From Luidia sarsii (lineage: Eukaryota > Echinodermata > Asteroidea > Paxillosida > Luidiidae), in NCBI GenBank assembly GCA_949987565.1, contig OX465103.1, positions 18,671,280 through 18,735,279 of the forward strand: a DNA stretch of 64,000 nt. Reading direction: 5' to 3'. Under the pieces are notes generated by a model that was given only the letters and a program-made list of their open reading frames with translations, had not been told where the DNA came from and did no database searches. Shown here in pieces: positions 56,973 through 64,000 of this stretch. A program made the position numbers and the translations under genes. Within the stretch, counting starts at the first letter, position 1, and each line of letters opens with the position of its first letter.

Positions 56973-59437
56973 CCAAGTCCCAACGGTACCAACCACTTTA
57001 CCAGAATAGTAAGTCTTGGACAACTTGGCCATTTTATGTTTATCCAATTGAAGTTGTGTTTGGGTACTGCCACATCATAGGCCTAATTACCAAAATATAT
57101 TTTGCAAAGGAAATTGCATGGCATAGTCTGAAAAGGTCCAAAATTAATCAACCTCAGTTTGAGTTCTCCCACACACCATGATGACCATTCCGTGTGCATG
57201 GAGACCACAATTACATGTCAACCTCCTATCCAACAGGCAACACACTCACTGGACCTACAATTACGTATTTCAGTAAGCACAATATTCGGACATGCACATA
57301 TTTTGGCTGCAGGTAACGATAAAACTAAAATAACTATCTGATCTCCCTGCGTTTTGACTGGCTGTATTTTATTTGTAAAACAATATCTGGTGGTTGAGGT
57401 AGCCTGTACTCGATAGACCTGCAACCATGATGCACCATGCATAGATGCTGTGACATGTAGGCCGATGCATGATAAGCAGCGTGGCGCCAAAAAGATACGA
57501 GACTGCTGGCCGGCATGCTGGCCCGTGCAAGATTGACTTGGGCCGGATTCACGGCAATCTGTGTTTCGTCCAAATATTTTAAGAGCTACCACAAGAGAAT
57601 GAGGGAAGAGATACTTACATCCTGCGATGGGAGTCTGATACCGGGATGTTTCGCCTTTCGGTATTACTAGTATTACTATTACTAATCGTCGCAGCTTGCG
57701 GTTTTTGCACAGGCGCGCGAACCAGTAATACCCAGGATTCACTGAATGTACAAAATGTACATGTACTGTACTGTACATAGTACATGTACAGTACATGTAC
57801 TGTACATGTACATGTACATAATGTGTACATTGTGCTGTACATGTATTGTACAGTGTACATGTACATGTACATTGTACATGTACTGTACGTGCATGTGCTG
57901 AATACGCCTGCGTTGTCTACAACGGGTCAAAAGAGGGCGTGCTTTGTTTTCCAGGACCAGTGCAAGAACGTTACGGCCTTCCGTCCATGATCTGCAATGA
58001 TTATAAACTGATACTGAGTGATACGCCGCTAGAGTCAAACGTATTAAATACGAGGAATGTGCTCATCCCTCGTCTTTTGTATACAAACCCAAAGGTATAT
58101 GCCGGTTATTATATTTCTACGTCTCAGTTTTGATTGAAAATTTCTCATAGACTCGAGCATTACCAGTAATCATTCAATTAATTGATCATGAAAATCGGAA
58201 AACATTCACGCAAAAACGCCAATATTAATTATAGGCTCCAACGGTTTTTTTAAATTTGACATTAATTTTTGGAGAAATATAAGGGGCATTCTTTCAACCC
58301 CGAGTCAGCCCGATTTCTGAAACTGCGAGATCAACTCTTGCGTTTACTTCGGGGCTTAATTGTGACGTCATTACGGAGACGGAAATCATCAACGCCAGGG
58401 TACGATGGACACTGACGCTGTAGGCCTACGCGTCTCGTGTGCAATTTTGCCTCAGTGCGAAGCATTTATAGCGTCAGTTTGCTCTACATTAAGAGACTAT
58501 AAACTGTCGAGTTTTTCTAGTGGAAGTGCCGAGGAACATCCCTCATAGGCCTAATGAAAGCAGTGATGAAACAAAATAATAATGTTGACGCCGGGGACGA
58601 CGACAGCAGGCCCCCTGTTGTGGTTCGTGGTACCATGGATCGAGGGACCATGGAGGTACCGAGCAATATCGTTTTCAGTTAACCCATGGCCGTACGGCGT
58701 CCCAGCACGAAGCAACCTCGCACGACGCGTGGTAATGTTAGCTGGTCGCCCTGCTTACAAACATGCCTGGAGGGTAGCTCCAATAATCACGCTGCGCTTT
58801 ATCTGACGCTCGCGGATGAAATACGTCAACTCTCTATGGATATTATAGGAAATTGTAAAAGTTGGATCTGATCTGGCACTCGTCGGATCATATTCATAAA
58901 GAATCGTTCCTCGGTATTTTCCAGGTTTGATAAAAAAAAAACCACATATATACCGGGAAAACCTTAACAAAACCACCAAAAAGTTGTCGCTGATGATACA
59001 AACTTAATCATGAAAAGGTCCAGTGGTAACGAATTTGAATTTTTGTCCCCGATCTACCGCGTATAGGCTGTACGGGCCTGTCGATCTCGACGGTATACGA
59101 ATAAAGGTACAAGTTTAGCTGCCCGGGGTGAGAGATGAGTGAGTTATTTTAGAGTACCCTATGAGGGCCTACAAGTAATTTCTGTAAATCACAAAACTGC
59201 TTAGGCCTATCCTAGCTCGTTGCCGTTTCTAGAAGGTGAGCCTGCGACTGGATGGGACCTCCACCGCCGACTCAGAGGTGTCGATGTCGGGAAGTCACCT
59301 CATCCCCCCGGCGGTCGGGGACCTGAGGCCAGTGCATGGTTACGTTCAACTTACGGGACGCATACAATCTGGAGACCTTTGTGTTTTCAGCATTTTTGAA
59401 AGACTAGGCCTACTGTCCTGATTCCAAATGTAGGCCT
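56973..59437. other. No gene supported; TACATG microsatellite at 57748-57893
   Basis: About 2.5 kb. The TACATG/GTACTG block generates Tyr/Met/Cys/His artefact ORFs. Plus frames at 57846-58133, 58686-58871 and 59236-59421 look somewhat coding-like but match no family. The plain intervals hold no recognisable repeat. Confidence 0.4.
57748..57893. repeat. (TACATG)n / TACTGTACATG microsatellite
   Basis: About 145 bp of GTACATGTACTGTACATG words, self-complementary throughout. Confidence 0.9.
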
Positions 59438-60028
59438 AGACTAAATGCAATCAGACAACTCAAACATCATGGGTAAAATATTTTGCAGAAAAACGGACAG
59501 GGACTCACCAAAATACTGTCCGAGAAAGTCATGTCAACGTCTCCGCCAGGAACAGCATCTGAACCTGGCTTCCTCAACCAATCAGCGTCAGTCTCATGAT
59601 GTAGGTCGAGTGTCATGCACGGAGGCTATTTCTTGTGTCGGAATAGCAGTACACATAGCTGTCATGTACACTATGTACAAATGTACAGTTTACAAGTACT
59701 ATACATGTACATTATGACTGTGTACATTGTCCATTCTGTACACTGCGCGCGCACCACGTGTGTACTGTTGACACAGAACTCTATGGCTATGATAATTTAT
59801 TATGACTGTTGATCTGACCATGGTGGAATACGTTCCTCCATGATCTGACACAGGAACCATGCGCTGATTGGTCGAGGAGCCAGGTTCAGATGCTGGACCT
59901 GGCGGAGACGTTGAAGCACGGAGATGACGTTCTCGGACAGTATGTTGGTGAGTTCCTGCCCGTTTTTCTGCAAATTATATTACCCATGATGATGTTCTGA
60001 TCGAGTTGTCTATCATTTAGTAAAATAG
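59438..60028. repeat. Inverted duplication with about 150-bp arms; exon-like right arm
   Basis: 59438-59590 is the reverse complement of 59861-60028 with scattered differences. Both share CGCTGATTGGT, GGTTCAGATGCTG, CCTGGCGGAGACGTTGA, TCTCGGACAGTAT, GGTGAGT and CCGTTTTTCTGCAAA. The right arm has a short insertion (AGCACGGAG). The central 270 bp contains a TACATG run. On plus the right arm reads WSRSQVQMLDLAETLKHGDD followed by a GTGAGT donor at 59947, so it may duplicate a real exon. Confidence 0.75.
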
Positions 60029-60076
60029 GCCTAGTTGAGATCACATCCATGTACTTACATTGTGTGTGGCGATTTC

Positions 60077-61110
60077 TACTTTTCCTCGTACATAGTGCCC
60101 CGGAAACACAGACGTGTGGTGTTTAACGCCCTACATGGATTCGTGCGATCCAACTCGCCGTCATTTCTCGTTTCGTCTGGCCAGGAGTCAAGAGGGAGGT
60201 TCGCAAGGGGCGCAGTCCTGTATTCAATGTCAGAGCTAGAGGTCAAAGGTATATATACACAGGCACGTCAAAGCCCCACTTGGCACATTCAGCACCCCGG
60301 ATGCCCGGATGTCCATCTTGATTTGGTGGGACCTTTGCCTCCCTTTGGTGGTTACTTCTATCTCCTCACATATGTGTGGACAGATTCAACAGGTGGCCAT
60401 CCCTATCATGTTGACATCACGACGGAGACGGCCGGTCGCCAGAGCATTCATCTCTCGTTGGGTTGCTGTTTTTGGCACCCCAGCCACCATCACGATCGAT
60501 CAGGGCAAACAGTTTGAGTCTCACTTGTTCGCTGAGCTCACCAATTGCTGCTTGGAACTTCGAGAGTCCGCACAACTTCCTACCATCCTGCATCAAATGG
60601 ACTTGTCGAACGTATTCATAGGACCCTGAAAACCGCCTTGAAAGCGCACGATGATCCCCAGCGATGGATTAAGTACCGGGTATCTCCCACTGACCCTACT
60701 CGGCATTCGATCTACCGTCAAGTCGGATCTGACTTGTTCGCCGGCCGAGGTAGTTTTTGGGACTATACTCAGACTACCTGGTCAACATAGCACGGGTTCC
60801 GCCGGCCACGCCATGTGACCCTGGGAAATACGTTAACTGGTTGCGCCAGCACACGTGTCAAGTGACCCCTTCGCACACGTACACCCGAGCTCAACACGTG
60901 AAGACTCATCTTCCCCTATAAGGATCTTAAATTTCTCAAGCCACATTCGTCTTTGTGCGAGTGGACTCACTCCGGAAGCCCCTGCAGCAACCATACAATG
61001 TCTCCTTCCAGGTTTTGAAGAAAACGAAGTTCTTCACTGTCCATTGGGGTAAGAAGGAAAAAACCAGTGTCGACCGCCTCAAAAGTTGCGTACACGGACT
61101 CTCTATCCGG
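60077..61110 (+). pseudogene. Ty3/Gypsy-type retrotransposon integrase, decayed
   Basis: Frame-broken fragments appear in the right order. A zinc-binding or linker region is at 60077-60290. The integrase core is at 60300-60530 with HLDLVGPLPPFGGYFYLLTY, then VARAFISRWVAVFGTPATIT, IDQGKQFESHLFAELT. A third frame near 60545-60680 has TTSYHPASNGLVERIHRTLK, the catalytic-Glu helix. A C-terminal region with DSLRKPLQQPYN-like and FFTVHWGKK-like sequence ends near 61110. At least three frame changes are seen. No reverse transcriptase, gag or flanking LTR was found next to it. Whether it belongs to the same family as the solo LTR at 7514-8180 cannot be told. Confidence 0.85.
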
Positions 61111-61730
61111 AAACCGTCAGGACTCCTATAGCATCTGGCACACATCTTTCCTATAAATGGCACACAGCTATAAATTAGGCCTATGCCTTGTTCCAGAATT
61201 TGCAGTTTATTCACTGAAAAACGTCCGAAAACCTTTCCGTCATCCCTTCGAGGCCACAGTTGACTACCAACAGTGCACTCATTAACTTTACGTTCCCTAG
61301 AGTCCATCATGTTTACGTCGATAGAGGGACTCTAACGTTCCCCGACTAAAGAGCGCCACCATACGGCTGGCCCCTCCGCCTTTTAACGGCCCAATGCAAT
61401 TAGTAAAGGTCGAAGAATTACCTTAGTTTGTATGCTAAATTATTGATAGGATACTCCCAAAGGTGAAGCTTTTAGCTCAAACGATAATCTGAGAAAGGAG
61501 AAAACTGCAAAAAAAAGTCACTTTTGTGAGACTGAACGCATTCGGTTGGATACTTCAATGGCGCAATTTTTTTTTTACCGACTATGGAAGACTGATTTGT
61601 GTCGTAACCACCACAGAGCTGGGTATGTACTAATCTTGGGCCAATACGTCAGTGATCGATAGTGGATTGTGAATGCGTTCTCGATAATAATTATATTTAG
61701 TATGGACTCGACTCAGAGGCGTAATAATTC
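61111..61730. other. No gene recognised
   Basis: Sequence after the Gypsy fragment. A purine stretch ATAGAGGGACTC at 61321-61332 could be a polypurine tract remnant, but no LTR start follows it. Confidence 0.4.
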
Positions 61731-61794
61731 GTAATAGCGCGCCCTCTTACGACATACTTTGTCTAAAGTATGTCGTAAGAGGGCGCGCTATTAC
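61731..61794. repeat. Perfect 30-bp inverted repeat with 4-nt loop
   Basis: Arms 61731-61760 and 61765-61794 are exact reverse complements around GTCT. Each contains GCGCGCCCTCTTACGACATA. Weaker symmetry continues outward (CTCAGAGGCGTAATAATTC versus AATTACGGAGTCG), giving a possible MITE of about 110 bp. Confidence 0.95.
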
Positions 61795-64000
61795 AAAAAT
61801 TACGGAGTCGATCCCACGGACATAGGCCGTTCTCGAAATGTCAAAGCCAGCTAGAAACAAGTATTTGGTTCCAGTTTCTTGATGAAAACTCTATACTTAT
61901 CAAGCCAACAAACCGTGACATTCTCATCGGGCCGCGAAAGAACACAACCTGGATTTTCAGGTTTTGTCAGACGGAGACGAAGCCTGAGCGCGAGCCTTAA
62001 TTTGCATAGATGCCGGATGATGTACATGTTTGTACAATCCATGTAGTCCGAGTAACTTGGAACCTTATGTAACCAACTGACTTATATTGAGTCAGTCGAT
62101 TACCTAGTACTTGTACATTTGTAGACCTGGGGCTTTGTATTGCCTTTACTCACCTACACTACTATTGTACCTTTGAAATTCCTGACAGTGAATATTCATT
62201 AGGCAGCTATAGCTAGCCAGAAACTCCTAGCTTGACTATGCTCAGGCCATTGGTATTAGGTATGTGGAAGCATTCTGGGTGTTCACTGAACCCAGTCAGG
62301 CGGGTCGGTTTAAATAGACTCACATAATGAAATGGGCGTTGGCTCATTCCTGCACCAACCACCATGGCATGATGTGCTGTGCGTCTTACGTTCATTCTGT
62401 TTGCTAAGTTAAATGTTATTTTCGTTTAATAAGTTCAACTTAGTTTCGGCATCATAGTCAGCAGCCAAAAGAGTTTGGCTGGGATAGCTTGGTGAGTTAA
62501 TTTTCCGAATTGTATCCTCAATCATTGAAATTGTGAAACTTACTTGATCTAATGTGTTAACCCAATTTTAGATTACGATATTTTTACACTGCCGCTCACC
62601 CTATTTGTGTAGCCACGCCTTATATCTTACCGTTTATGCATCATTTAGGTTAATGGGAATAAGCATGTACTAAGTCGTCAAAATTATACGAGACCGTTCT
62701 GTGAAAGGAGGCAGCTTTTAATAATTATTAGCGCCGATGTTATAAGATTTGCGGGACTCCTCCCTCCGAACTGTAAATTAGGTCTATACAAAATAATTGT
62801 TACTCCGTGCATGTGAGGAATACAATGATTATCTGCAGAATGGATTGGTCTAGGCCACTGTAGAGTTAAAACTACGAATTCGCATTCTATTCTATTCGCA
62901 TTCTCTTTTACTGTCTATTTCTTGCAACTTATATTTTAGCTACCGTACATTGTAGTTGTCATTTTATACAATTCTGTTACCCACAGTCTAGTAACGTGCA
63001 TCTATAACCGTATGTTCCGTGAGACGTCGAGACCCTGGGCGACATTGTAACAAAACACCTTTCATTAAGGTACGGCATAGAAGTCTGGAACCATTATTTT
63101 TGTATCCCCATTGTGACATTCTAAAATTGTTTAATTTAAAATGTGTGTAATTGTTAACCAATTAATGTAAACCTCTTTTTGAAATTGGTGGACACTACAT
63201 TGCTGTCCATTTCTACACCGAGGTTGGGCTTTGGCCCAGCCACCGTTTTATCATCAATCTGATTTGTTACCAACCTTCCTATGTATTCATTTCATCTTCT
63301 GTTTTCCCACAGGTGTTTTGTTAGGGATTGTTAATGGTAGTCCTTGTATAGTGGGTGGTAGCCCCAATCATTTTCTAGTTTGCATCTTGTATTTTGAGAC
63401 ATTTTGAACGTTTGTTACCGTTCGGTAACAATAAAACCCAGAGATTTACCCAAATTCTTGTTTGCCTAGTCCCGTAATAATCTTTACCCACATAGAAGTC
63501 AAAACCAAAGTCCCCCCCCCCCAATTCCACTTAGTCCCCCGTTCCGGTCACACTTCTACACTTACAATCGCCCTTTTTTTTTTTGAGGGGATGGAGGTAT
63601 TGTGTAACTGAAAATTGTAACTGTAAGTTGTATTATTGATTTAAACCGTCCTATACTCATACTCCTAGTCCTAGTTACAATGTACCGGTACTAGTCCGGA
63701 CCCTTACAATCGCCCTTTTGATTTTCCAATATTTTCTGCAGGGAAACACGACCAAACAACGATGTATTCGACTCCATGAATACCCCCTACCGAACCCCCC
63801 AGATTTTACCCCGAAAACACCCGTGAAACCGTCCCACGCACCCATCTTCATTGAGAATTACATATTCCAATACTGGTCATTTTGTTATACTCACGTTTGG
63901 GAAAAGGGAGAAATTTCCCCTAAGTTGACCGAGAACGGGTCGACGAGCCGAGTTGGGGTGGCCATCTTGGACTTGAAACTTCATAACGTCACGATGTGCA
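61795..64000. other. No gene recognised to the end of the window
   Basis: About 2.2 kb. AATAAAA at 63430 could be a polyadenylation signal. A C9 run near 63512 and AATCGCCCTTTT (63567 and 63710, direct repeats) are noted. No domain-bearing ORF was found. Confidence 0.45.

Noticed and set aside
56464..57073. Minus ORFs of 117-170 codons with GLMWDSCGTHV repeats
   Set aside because: Products of the CCACATGAGTCC array. Overlapping versions are open in several frames.
63341..63440. 3' end of a gene marked by AATAAAA
   Set aside because: An isolated signal in AT-rich DNA with no upstream coding exon.

Overview
The window is nuclear DNA of an animal. No bacterial, plasmid or organellar feature was seen. 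Coding DNA is sparse and split by GT-AG introns, introns are long (one inferred at about 19.8 kb), and most of the sequence is decayed transposons and tandem repeats. Penelope-like elements, many short terminal-inverted-repeat (TIR) elements ending in GGCC..TTCACAC-type termini, THAP and BEN domains, a sarcospan-like gene, and pervasive TACATGTA and AGGCCTA words together suggest a marine deuterostome invertebrate. An echinoderm is most likely and a cephalochordate is possible. This is inference from sequence style; the species is not identified.

Genes. The best call is a sarcospan-like four-transmembrane protein on the minus strand. One coding exon lies at 38214-38677 and a 29-codon exon at 18285-18371. 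Both junctions are phase 0 with good splice signals, and the peptide reads through them with sarcospan-like sequence. A BEN-domain gene lies on the plus strand, with an exon at 53093-53317 and a terminal exon near 54022-54155. These two do not join in frame directly. A THAP zinc-finger ORF at 31800-32161 is broken by one base in an A-run. Weaker candidate exons are at 39240-39412 (-), 49707-49856 (+) and 59861-59947 (+).

Mobile DNA. Two 5'-truncated Penelope-like elements with GIY-YIG endonuclease remnants (15971-16986 minus; 23778-25170 plus) are accompanied by at least seven further scattered tail fragments. The tails carry a stem-loop followed by GAAAC that resembles a degenerate hammerhead ribozyme. 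A clean solo LTR (7514-8180, TG..CA, target duplication ATAC) splits a 26-bp minisatellite. A decayed Gypsy integrase lies at 60077-61110. Non-autonomous DNA elements include a piggyBac-like MITE with TTAA ends (9973-10558, second copy 31067-31490), a 366-bp TTAA-flanked MITE (17837-18202), and a pair of related elements carrying THAP-exon remnants (37095-37850 and 41149-41702). Several TIR families share GGCC-type, TTCACAC-type ends (2640-3761, 19369-20486, 26024-26808, 28108-28867, 29787-30306, 34797-34878, 45622-46015, 51284-52486).

Tandem repeats. There is a 12-bp array (311-441), the 26-bp C-rich minisatellite (6031-7513 and 8181-9352), a GACT/GACC array (13625-13990), degenerate interstitial telomeric repeats (33096-33340), a 56-bp satellite whose every unit is a hairpin (50013-51275), an AAGCTTGTCTGC-based higher-order array (55205-56045) and a 12-bp array (56748-56972). 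The long ORFs inside these arrays are artefacts of stop-free repeats.

No complete, coherent new biological system was found. The observations most worth following are the ribozyme-like Penelope tails, the hairpin satellite, the LTR-split minisatellite, the THAP-bearing MITE pair, and the TIR elements that share ends but differ inside.
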